DNA of 5,053 nt from contig JBDRGX010000119.1 of the NCBI GenBank assembly GCA_043817485.1, forward strand, positions 1 to 5,053. Direction: 5' to 3'. The notes under the pieces are model-generated. The model ran no database searches, was not told the DNA's origin, and saw only the letters and a list, made by a program, of their open reading frames with translations. A program made the position numbers and the translations under genes. Each line of letters starts with the position of its first letter. Within the stretch, counting starts at the first letter, position 1. Positions 1 to 5,044 of this stretch are shown in pieces. Origin of the DNA: JBDRGX01 sp043817485 [NCBI: bacterium] (GTDB lineage Bacteria; JBDRGX01).

Positions 1-57
1 ATGCAAAATACCAAGTTGCATTCAAACGCTAATTGTGTTGACTACGGCTTCTTATGT

Positions 58-73
58 CCCCCGCTGGCGGGGG
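58..73. repeat. G+C-rich inverted repeat (hairpin)
   Basis: CCCCCGC and GCGGGGG are perfect inverted arms separated by TG. As RNA this would fold with six G-C pairs and a CTGG loop. A G-rich block (AGGGGGTGG, 79-87) follows. No T-tract follows on the plus strand, so it is not a classic intrinsic terminator. I infer it is the core palindrome of a dispersed repeat. Confidence 0.7.
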
Positions 74-105
74 TATATAGGGGGTGGAATTCTTTAATAC
101 ATTTT

Positions 106-129
106 TCTGCTTGCGTTCGTACAGGCAGA
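106..129. repeat. Imperfect hairpin, 8-bp arms
   Basis: TCTGCTTG (106-113) pairs with CAGGCAGA (122-129), with one T-G wobble and an 8-nt loop. No T-run follows immediately; a pyrimidine-rich stretch comes some ten bases later. It is probably part of the same repeat as the 58-73 hairpin rather than a terminator. Confidence 0.4.
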
Positions 130-214
130 TCAGTCGTTTTCTTCTTGCCGCTTTATTATCATTTTGAATGCGACTTGTAGACTTGTTTTTATGAAAGTAA
201 AGATACAAATAAAA

Positions 215-261
215 CTTGACACTTTTTTAAAAAAATATTATAAATTTTTTTTTATGTCAAG
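215..261. repeat. Inverted repeat CTTGACA ... TGTCAAG around the promoter
   Basis: The 7-bp arms CTTGACA (215-221) and TGTCAAG (255-261) are perfect complements enclosing 33 bp of nearly pure A/T. On the minus strand the right arm reads TTGACA, with TATTTT 17 bp downstream (237-232), so a divergent promoter is possible. A regulator-binding palindrome is the alternative. Neither is shown by the sequence alone. Confidence 0.4.
216..244 (+). promoter_or_regulatory. Sigma70-type promoter for the SDR epimerase gene
   Basis: A perfect -35 hexamer TTGACA (216-221) is followed by a 17-bp spacer and the -10 hexamer TATAAA (239-244). Transcription should begin near 251, leaving a leader of about 70 nt before the ATG at 320. 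The ribosome site AAGGA (306-310) sits 9 nt upstream of that ATG. The -35 box is mirrored by TGTCAAG at 255-261, so the element lies inside a 7-bp-arm inverted repeat. Confidence 0.7.
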
Positions 262-319
262 AAATTTTATAATTAATTAAACAACATAAGCAAAATATTA
301 ATAATAAGGAAATTTTAAA

Positions 320-1279
320 ATGAAAATATTAATAACTGGTGGTGCTGGATTTATTGGTTCGCATTTATCTGATTATTTAATAAAAAGAGGAGATGAAATT
401 TGGGCAATAGATGACTTATCTACTGGAAAAAAAGAAAATATTTCTCATTTAGAAAATCATTCTAATTTTCATTTTGTTTTTGATAGTATTATGAATAGAG
501 AAAAACTTGAAGAATTAGTTGATAAGTGTGAATATATTTATCATTTGGCAGCTGCTGTAGGGGTAAAATATATTATAGAAAATCCTCTTTATTCTTTGCA
601 AGTAAATATAAAAGGAACTGAAAATATATTAGAATTTGCTAATAAAAAAAAGAAAAAAGTTTTAATTGCTTCTACATCAGAAGTTTATGGGAAAAGCGAA
701 AAACTTCCTTTTGAAGAAAATGGAGATATAGTTTTTGGTGCTACTTATAAAGCTCGATGGGGATATGGTTGTTCAAAAGCTGTTGATGAATTTTTAGGAT
801 TGGCTTATTTTAGAGAAAAAAAATTACCAATAGTTATTGCAAGACTTTTTAATACTTGTGGTCCTCGTCAAAGAGGTGAATATGGAATGGTTATTCCTCG
901 TTTTATTAAACAAGCTCTTTTAAATTATCCTATTACAATTTATGGAACTGGAAAACAAACAAGGTGTTTTTGTGATGTACAAGATGCAGTAAGTGGACTT
1001 GTTAAATTAATGGATGAAGATATAGCAATAGGAGAAATAGTAAATATTGGAAATAATGAAGAAATTTCTATTGAAGAATTAGCCAATAAAATTAAAAAAT
1101 TAACTAAAAGTAATTCAATTATTGAATATATTTCTTATGAAAAAGCTTATGAATCTGGATTTGAAGATTTAAAAAAACGAATTCCCGATCTTTCTAAAAT
1201 CAAAAAATTAATTAATTATCAACCAAAAATAAATATAGATAATCTTTTAAAAAGAACTATTGAATATTTTGAAGCATAA
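320..1279 (+). CDS. Extended SDR NAD-dependent nucleotide-sugar epimerase/decarboxylase (UXS/GalE-like)
   Basis: This is a 319-aa cytoplasmic protein of the extended short-chain dehydrogenase family. It is predicted to bind NAD and oxidise a UDP- or dTDP-sugar transiently, for epimerisation or decarboxylation in envelope-polysaccharide precursor synthesis. The Rossmann motif GGAGFIGSH has G7, G10 and G13. D31 ends strand beta-2, where an acidic residue favours NAD over NADP. The active site shows S118-T119-S120-E121 (TSEVYG) and the Y149-xxx-K153 pair. RLFNTCGPRQ (175-184) and YGTGKQTRCF (208-217) are substrate-domain motifs. TSEVYG and RWGYGCSK resemble UDP-glucuronate decarboxylases (UXS, the ArnA C-terminal domain), and R287-I-P-D resembles the RxPS/D motif of that group. 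GalE-type 4-epimerase remains possible, so the reaction is left open. Length is normal. The gene appears monocistronic behind its own promoter and converges on the trk operon; no terminator is evident. Family assignment is firm, substrate is not. Confidence 0.9.
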   Translation: MKILITGGAGFIGSHLSDYLIKRGDEIWAIDDLSTGKKENISHLENHSNFHFVFDSIMNREKLEELVDKCEYIYHLAAAVGVKYIIENPLYSLQVNIKGTENILEFANKKKKKVLIASTSEVYGKSEKLPFEENGDIVFGATYKARWGYGCSKAVDEFLGLAYFREKKLPIVIARLFNTCGPRQRGEYGMVIPRFIKQALLNYPITIYGTGKQTRCFCDVQDAVSGLVKLMDEDIAIGEIVNIGNNEEISIEELANKIKKLTKSNSIIEYISYEKAYESGFEDLKKRIPDLSKIKKLINYQPKINIDNLLKRTIEYFEA

Positions 1280-1343
1280 AATTAAAAAATCTCATATATG
1301 CTATAAAAGTAATTAAAAATAAAGAAATTTTATCCCCGAAAGA

Positions 1344-1359
1344 GTTACATTATTGTAAC
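1344..1359. repeat. Short inverted repeat in the convergent gap
   Basis: GTTACA and TGTAAC form a perfect 6-bp stem with a TTAT loop, between the convergent ends of the epimerase (1279) and nuclease (1398) genes. Its position would suit a bidirectional terminator, but neither strand has a proper U-tract after it. The rest of the 118-bp gap is A/T-rich with nothing else recognisable, apart from the 8-bp palindrome ATTGCAAT (1383-1390). Confidence 0.25.
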
Positions 1360-1397
1360 AAAACATATGTGTAAATTTAGAATTGCAATAGTTTTTT

Positions 1398-1832
1398 TTA
1401 TTCTTTCCAAATTCCTATTTTATTTTTTTTTGCTAAATCTTCATATTTTTGCCATTCAGATATATCAAAATGACAAGGTTGAATATTTGAAATTTTTGCA
1501 TATCCATAACGAAGCATTTGAATATTTATATTTGTATCTTTTAAATAAACTATACATCTTGTTCGATTATAAGCATCTCTTGGTCTTACTGGACAAATTT
1601 CTAAATCAATCTTTTTATTTAAAACTAAGTTTTTAAGAAAATCTGTAGCTTCTTGATAGTATTTTTGATTTTTTTCTGGAGCATCTATTCCTATAAACCT
1701 TATTATTATTTCTTCTGTTTCAATAGTATCTCCATCTATTACTTTAATACAAAGATGACCTGTTTCTTTTTTGCAAGCAATAATATTAAAAAGAAAAAAA
1801 ATAAGCAAAAAATAAAATATTTGCCTTTTCAA
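1398..1832 (-). CDS. Thermonuclease-family (SNase-like) lipoprotein, TTG start
   Basis: This is a 144-aa secreted, probably membrane-anchored nuclease. The in-frame ATG at 1919 lies deep inside trkH, so I choose the TTG at 1832. It has AGGAG 5 nt upstream (1842-1838) and makes a clean lipoprotein signal: K2, R3, a hydrophobic run I5-I18, then the lipobox I-I-A-C with C20 as the lipidated cysteine. The mature part is a staphylococcal-nuclease OB fold. It has DGDT (33-36, with the Ca2+-ligand aspartates), R45 and D50-A-P-E53 in RFIGIDAPE, and R90 in DAYNR. These match R35, D40, E43 and R87 of the Staphylococcus enzyme, so all catalytic residues are present. Predicted role is Ca2+-dependent cleavage of DNA or RNA outside the cytoplasmic membrane, perhaps for nucleotide scavenging. 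It starts 8 nt after trkH and its ribosome site overlaps the trkH stop, so it is the last gene of the operon. Free C80, C93 and C120 are present in the exported domain. Confidence 0.87.
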   Translation of the reverse strand: MKRQIFYFLLIFFLFNIIACKKETGHLCIKVIDGDTIETEEIIIRFIGIDAPEKNQKYYQEATDFLKNLVLNKKIDLEICPVRPRDAYNRTRCIVYLKDTNINIQMLRYGYAKISNIQPCHFDISEWQKYEDLAKKNKIGIWKE

Positions 1833-1837
1833 AAATA

Positions 1838-1842
1838 CTCCT
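1838..1842 (-). promoter_or_regulatory. Ribosome binding site that decides the TTG start of the nuclease
   Basis: AGGAG on the minus strand sits 5 nt before the TTG and shares bases with the trkH stop codon (TAGGAG). No ATG lies at a suitable distance in that frame. Together with the lipoprotein signal this fixes the start and implies coupling to trkH translation. Confidence 0.8.
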
Positions 1843-3343
1843 ATTTTTTTCCTTTTATAAGTGCAACAAAAAAGCCGATAAAAGCAAAGATAGAAACAAA
1901 TTCTAATCTTCCAGCCCACATTTCAAAAATATAAATTATTTTAAGTAGACAAGGCATAGAAGGAGTAGTAATTCCACAAGAAAGACCAACATTAGCAGCA
2001 GCAGAGGTTGATTCAAACAAAGAATCAATAAAAGAATAGTTATAAAACATACCTACGATCGTGCCTAAAAAATAAATTATAAAATAGCAAAAAGTAATTA
2101 ATAAAGCATTTTTTGCCATAGCATCATCTAATATTAAATTTTTAATATGATGAATTTTGGAAATAAAAATACTCATATCTGATGAAATGGTTGTTTTTAT
2201 TTGTTGATAAAAAACTTTTAAAATTATACCAATTCTTAATGTTTTAATACCGCCTGTAGTAGAACAAGCACAACCACCAATACCCATTGCTATAATTAAA
2301 CCATAAGTAGCTAATTGTGTCCAGTTTTTTGAAAACTGCGTAGCATAAAGTGTTCCATATCCAGTTCCAGTATGAGCAGAAATAAGATGAAAAAATCCTT
2401 TTCTAAATAAAATTAAGGTATTATTATAATCAGCCATTTTAATTAAGCCGATTAAAGTAATAAAAAAAGTAAAAAATATAGTCATAACAAATATTTTTAT
2501 TTCTATATTTTTATAAATTTCTTTTTTTGTTCCATTCCAAACAACATAATGAAGTGCAAAATTTATAGCACCAGTAAGCATTGTAACAATAATTATTACC
2601 TCAGCCCAAAAATTGTGATAAAATAAAATATTTTGAGATTGAGGACCAAATCCACCAGTATCCCATCCAGCCATAGCAATCCAAATACTATGGAATAAAG
2701 ATAAATCCCATTTTAATCCACCTTTACAAAAACTTATCCATAAAAAAATGCTTGATAACGCTACATAAAAAATACTTACAATCCAAATAAATTTTGCTGT
2801 TCCGAGAATATTAGGAAGAATTTTTTCTTCTCTTGCTTCTCCGATATACATTCCAAGAGCACCCGTTGTTTTTCCTATGACCAAAAGAACACCAATTACT
2901 ATTCCTTGTCCACCAATAAACATTATAAAATGACGCCACATATTATGTCCCATTGCTAAATGATCAAGGTCGCAAGCCAAACTAAGACCAGTTGTGGCAA
3001 ATCCACTCATTGTTTCAAAACACGCATCTAAATAAGAATAAAAATGATTACTAAAAAATAAGGGAATTGCAGATAAAAACATAGCAACTAACCAAGATAA
3101 TGAAGTAATTATTAAAGCATTTTTAAAAAGTAATTTTTTTTTTGTATAACACAAAAAGTTTACAATAAAAGCAAGAGATAAAGAAAAAAATATTCCGATA
3201 AGATAATCTAAACATGGATTCCATTCTTTATAAATAATAGAAACAAAAAAAGGAACTATCATAGCAATAGCAATGCCAATCATTATTTTGGAAAGATAAA
3301 AACCAATAATTTTAATATCATTTAATGTGGGTCTTAGTATCAT
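1841..3343 (-). CDS. trkH: Trk-type K+ uptake system, membrane pore subunit TrkH
   Basis: This 500-aa integral membrane protein forms the K+ pathway across the cytoplasmic membrane. Its length is close to that of known TrkH. It shows the four pseudo-repeated membrane-pore-membrane units, each with a selectivity-filter glycine: FETMSGFATTGLS (109-121, G119), AGWDTGGFG (225-233), SAHTGTGYGT (322-331) and AAANVGLS (448-455, G453). The intramembrane loop in the third repeat is recognisable as GIGGCACSTTGGIKTLR (354-370), and a family-typical GRLE motif (478-481) lies near the C-terminus. The first ~95 residues add two extra helices, as in TrkH rather than the shorter KtrB. The ATG overlaps the stop of the 42-aa gene upstream (ATGA). 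It has no good ribosome site of its own, so translation is probably coupled. The stop overlaps the ribosome site of the nuclease gene. No broken or missing filter element is seen. Confidence 0.96.
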   Translation of the reverse strand: MILRPTLNDIKIIGFYLSKIMIGIAIAMIVPFFVSIIYKEWNPCLDYLIGIFFSLSLAFIVNFLCYTKKKLLFKNALIITSLSWLVAMFLSAIPLFFSNHFYSYLDACFETMSGFATTGLSLACDLDHLAMGHNMWRHFIMFIGGQGIVIGVLLVIGKTTGALGMYIGEAREEKILPNILGTAKFIWIVSIFYVALSSIFLWISFCKGGLKWDLSLFHSIWIAMAGWDTGGFGPQSQNILFYHNFWAEVIIIVTMLTGAINFALHYVVWNGTKKEIYKNIEIKIFVMTIFFTFFITLIGLIKMADYNNTLILFRKGFFHLISAHTGTGYGTLYATQFSKNWTQLATYGLIIAMGIGGCACSTTGGIKTLRIGIILKVFYQQIKTTISSDMSIFISKIHHIKNLILDDAMAKNALLITFCYFIIYFLGTIVGMFYNYSFIDSLFESTSAAANVGLSCGITTPSMPCLLKIIYIFEMWAGRLEFVSIFAFIGFFVALIKGKK

Positions 3344-3468
3344 TTTGACAACTTTAAAACAATAAAAATAAGAATTAAAGAACCAATAATTATAAAAGCA
3401 TTAAAACTTAATTCGGTTAAAAATCCTAAAATAAAATTTTTAAATTGTTTTTGCTTTGAAATTTTCAT
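3340..3468 (-). CDS. 42-aa single-membrane-segment protein of the trk operon (unrecognised)
   Basis: This small gene fills the gap between trkA and trkH and belongs to no family I recognise. Its ATG at 3468 overlaps the trkA stop (TAATG) and its TGA overlaps the trkH start (ATGA), so it uses the gap with no spare bases. A ribosome site, AGGA (from AGGAAAAATATAATG), lies 8 nt upstream inside the end of trkA. The N-terminus is basic (K2, K5, K7, K10), followed by a short hydrophobic patch FILGFL (12-17), E19, and one strong hydrophobic segment from about F22 to L38 that ends with K39 and K42. This predicts a single-pass inner-membrane peptide. By position it could stabilise TrkH or adjust ring-pore coupling, as KdpF does for the unrelated Kdp system; that role is inference. 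The alternative is a leader that only couples trkA and trkH translation. Confidence 0.72.
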   Translation of the reverse strand: MKISKQKQFKNFILGFLTELSFNAFIIIGSLILIFIVLKLSK

Positions 3469-4130
3469 TATATTTTTCCTATTAGAGCTTTTAATAATTC
3501 TTTTTCTGTTTCTATTTTAGTAAGAGCAATAATATCATCTCCAACTTCTAAAAAAGTATTTCCCTTAGGAATAATAATATTGTTGTCTCTTAAAATAGAA
3601 ACAATTACTGAATTTTCTGGAATTTCAATTTCTTTAATTTGTTTATTTATTACGGGAGAGGTATCACTTAAATCAACTCTAACTATGGTTAAATTTCCTC
3701 GTTTAAAAGTCATTAAATTGACAATATCGTCAAAAGAAACTTCTTCTTCTATTATTTTTGAAATCAATAAAGTGCTATTGATGCAAACATCAACACCTAA
3801 TTTATAAAAAATTTGTTCTTTTTGTGGATCATTTACTTTAGTTACAGTTCGAGCTATTTTAAAATTTTCTTTGGATAATTGTGAAATAATTAAGTTATCT
3901 TCATCAGAACTGGTTACAGATGCAATAACATCTGCATTTTCAATACCAGCTTCTATTAAGCATTTTGGATTACATCCATCTCCTTGAATTACTACCATAT
4001 CTAATTCTTCAACTATTTGACGACAAATAAAAGCATTTTTTTCTATTAAAACAACTGTATGCTTGCTTTGTAAAAGTTTTTTTGCTAAATAAAAACCAAC
4101 ATTTCCACCACCTACAATGATGATATGCAT
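3468..4130 (-). CDS. trkA: TrkA K+ uptake regulatory subunit, RCK_N plus RCK_C
   Basis: This 220-aa cytoplasmic regulator binds a nucleotide and gates TrkH as part of a ring. Residues 1-~130 are an RCK_N Rossmann domain. They show GGGNVG with G7, G9 and G12, E30 at the end of strand beta-2 for ribose contact, QGDG (49-52), and the T-S-S-D-E-D-N stretch (73-79). Residues ~135-220 are an RCK_C domain, with the conserved D-D-I (199-200 region), a GNTFLEVGDD turn and a hydrophobic core. The length equals a half-size KtrA-type protein, not the ~458-aa tandem TrkA of E. coli. The ATG at 4130 overlaps the upstream stop (TAATG), with AAAGGAG just before it. The stop overlaps the start of the 42-aa gene. 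A hetero-oligomeric ring with the upstream 134-aa protein is likely. Confidence 0.93.
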   Translation of the reverse strand: MHIIIVGGGNVGFYLAKKLLQSKHTVVLIEKNAFICRQIVEELDMVVIQGDGCNPKCLIEAGIENADVIASVTSSDEDNLIISQLSKENFKIARTVTKVNDPQKEQIFYKLGVDVCINSTLLISKIIEEEVSFDDIVNLMTFKRGNLTIVRVDLSDTSPVINKQIKEIEIPENSVIVSILRDNNIIIPKGNTFLEVGDDIIALTKIETEKELLKALIGKI

Positions 4131-4534
4131 TATTCTCCTTTCTGCAAAATTTTATTTTTAAGTAAATTAGCAATCAAAGAAATTCCTATAGTTTCAATAT
4201 TAGATTGTTTGCAAAAATCTTCTTTATTAGATTCAGAAATTTTAGCAATAACTCTTGGAACATGATAAATTTTTTTAGCTATTTGTGATGTAATTATGTT
4301 AATATTATCATTATTAGTTAAAGCAATGAAAATATTAGCATTATCAATGTTAGCTTCTTTTAAAACACTTTCATTAAATCCATCTCCAATAATAGTTATT
4401 CCATTAAATTCTTTATCAAGTTTATTAAAAGCATTTTTGTTTTTGTCTATAATGACTATATCATTTCCTTCATAAGCTAAAAAAGTAGCAACTTTAGCTC
4501 CTAATTGACTACATCCTATGATTATAATATACAT
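4130..4534 (-). CDS. TrkA-N (RCK_N) single-domain protein, first gene of the trk operon
   Basis: This 134-aa cytoplasmic protein has only the RCK_N nucleotide-binding domain and no RCK_C. The Rossmann motif is G7-C-S9-Q-L-G12, so the middle glycine of GxGxxG is serine. D30 ends strand beta-2, and GDG (50-52) and L-T-N-N-D-N-I-N (72-79) match its 220-aa neighbour. The ATG at 4534 has AGGAG 5 nt upstream (4544-4540), the best ribosome site of the set. The stop overlaps the trkA start. A two-subunit TrkA ring from paired genes is known in Thermotoga maritima (TM1088A/TM1088B, from memory). This gene plausibly fills the same role, alternating with the larger subunit beneath TrkH. It is not obviously truncated: the domain is complete and translation runs cleanly into trkA. 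The serine may alter nucleotide preference. Confidence 0.9.
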   Translation of the reverse strand: MYIIIIGCSQLGAKVATFLAYEGNDIVIIDKNKNAFNKLDKEFNGITIIGDGFNESVLKEANIDNANIFIALTNNDNINIITSQIAKKIYHVPRVIAKISESNKEDFCKQSNIETIGISLIANLLKNKILQKGE

Positions 4535-4560
4535 ATTTGCTCCTATTTAAGATAAGAAAA

Positions 4561-4620
4561 TCCGAAATCCGAATATCGAAATACGAAACAAATTCGAATG
4601 ACAAAAATTTCAATGTTCAA
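4561..4620. repeat. Degenerate CGAAAT/ATTCGAA-type intergenic repeat
   Basis: Just upstream of the first trk gene the DNA repeats short words such as CCGAAATCC, CGAAATACGAAA and AATTCGAATGAC. Related words (AAATACGAAA, AAATGACCAAAAT) return at 4931-4949, but in the other order. No gene or convincing promoter is visible here. It resembles the low-complexity repeats scattered between genes in many uncultivated bacteria, and would lie in the 5' leader of the trk transcript. Confidence 0.4.
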
Positions 4621-4637
4621 AACAATGAAAAAAATTA

Positions 4638-4801
4638 AATTGAAAATTGAAAATGAAAAATGGAATTTACTCTGGTGTTTTTTCTTCCTGGTGTTCTGGT
4701 GACTGATGCTCTTTCTTTCTGGTGACTGGTGTTCTGGTGACTGGTGACTGGTTAATTGTCAAAGACTATAATTTTCCATTTCTCATTTCCCATTTCCAAT
4801 T
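4638..4801. repeat. 31-nt imperfect inverted repeat flanking a CTGGTG tract
   Basis: The left arm 4638-4668 and the reverse complement of 4771-4801 agree at 25 of 31 positions by hand alignment. In a minus-strand (trk-sense) transcript three of the six differences become G-U pairs, so 28 of 31 positions could pair. In a plus-strand transcript they would be A-C clashes. The enclosed ~100 nt is the CTGGTG tract. It may be a miniature mobile element or a structured leader. Confidence 0.6.
4671..4753. repeat. Imperfect tandem repeat, CTGGTGA / CTGGTGTT units
   Basis: CTGGTG occurs at 4672, 4688, 4696, 4719, 4726, 4734 and 4741, with a final CTGGTT at 4748. Spacing is mainly 7 or 8 bases, interrupted by T/C-rich stretches (4678-4687 and 4710-4718). 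Mixed 7/8 spacing argues against a coding repeat. It sits exactly between the two inverted arms. Confidence 0.75.
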
Positions 4802-4852
4802 GTTATTTACGGTTCCATTGGTAAAGGCGAATGCTGTCACCCGTGTTGTAAA

Positions 4853-4872
4853 GGGCAATTCATGAATTGCCC
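4853..4872. repeat. Perfect 20-bp palindrome (REP-like)
   Basis: The segment reads GGGCAATTCATGAATTGCCC on both strands. Flanks GTAAA and CTACG suggest a decayed outer arm of a longer GTAGGGGC...GCCCCTAC palindrome. It is markedly richer in G+C than its surroundings. With no T-tract and no nearby gene end, I read it as a dispersed palindromic repeat. A regulator site is less likely. Confidence 0.75.
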
Positions 4873-4982
4873 CTACGAATTTTCAAAATCCAATTCTCTT
4901 TTTTTTCCTTCTAAAGAAAATTCAAAATACAAATGACCAAAATACGAAATAATTTTTCAATTTAAAATATTTTATTTCTGAT

Positions 4983-4996
4983 TGTAACTTGGTATT
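4983..4996 (-). repeat. Inverted copy of the window-start repeat terminus
   Basis: Read on the minus strand this is AATACCAAGTTACA, matching bases 7-20 at 13 of 14 positions. Extending inward the match is 17 of 20. The two copies face each other across the five trk-operon genes and the epimerase gene. Confidence 0.5.
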
Positions 4997-5015
4997 AAAA
5001 TAAATTATTTTCATA

Positions 5016-5044
5016 ATAATGCTTATTTTTTATTAAATTGTCAA
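5016..5044 (-). promoter_or_regulatory. Candidate promoter for the trk operon, far upstream
   Basis: On the minus strand TTGACA (5044-5039) is followed by a 17-bp A/T-rich spacer and CATTAT (5021-5016), which matches TATAAT at four of six positions including the key A and final T. Its CTTGACA context equals that of the epimerase promoter. A start near 5009 would give a leader of about 475 nt holding the repeats described here. No better hexamer pair was found closer to 4534, but the distance makes the assignment tentative. Confidence 0.4.

Larger units (their letters stand above)
1..180. repeat. G+C-richer intergenic repeat-like segment with C5/G5 hairpin; open frame of 59 codons judged spurious
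   Basis: This stretch is clearly richer in G+C than the genes beside it and looks like a dispersed intergenic repeat. It carries two hairpins (58-73 and 106-129). Its opening words (7-20, AATACCAAGTTGCA) recur inverted near the other end of the window (4983-4996) with one mismatch. Plus frame 1 is open from an ATG at base 1 to a TAG at 178-180, giving 59 residues rich in Cys, Trp and aromatic residues with no recognisable domain. No ribosome site can be seen because the window begins at the ATG. The frame runs straight through the hairpin, so I read it as chance openness inside a repeat. The left boundary lies outside the window. Confidence 0.55.

Noticed and set aside
1344-1359. Intrinsic terminator between convergent genes
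   Set aside because: The stem is only 6 bp, mostly A-T, and lacks a following U-tract on either strand. It is kept only as a low-confidence inverted repeat.
1367-1636. 89-codon plus-strand open frame
   Set aside because: Antisense to the nuclease gene, which has complete catalytic motifs. The translation is low-complexity Phe/Leu/Tyr with no ribosome site.
1833-1919. N-terminal extension of the nuclease to the ATG at 1919
   Set aside because: It lies inside trkH, and its Cys/Tyr-rich residues are out-of-frame trkH sequence. The TTG at 1832 has a well-placed AGGAG and yields a proper lipoprotein signal.
1653-1934. 93-codon plus-strand open frame
   Set aside because: Antisense to the nuclease start and the trkH end. 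The composition is an AT-rich shadow with no domain.
3580-3807. 75-codon plus-strand open frame
   Set aside because: Lies wholly antisense within trkA, and no independent signals support it.
4671-4753. CRISPR array
   Set aside because: The repeated unit is only 6-8 bases with no unique spacers of regular length, so it is a simple imperfect tandem repeat.
4757-4762. Minus-strand TTGACA as a closer trk promoter
   Set aside because: The position 17 bp downstream reads CACCAG, and neighbouring spacings give no -10-like hexamer.
4923-5015. 30-codon minus-strand frame starting with ATG at 5015
   Set aside because: No ribosome site, low-complexity Lys/Phe/Tyr translation, and it runs through repeat sequence.
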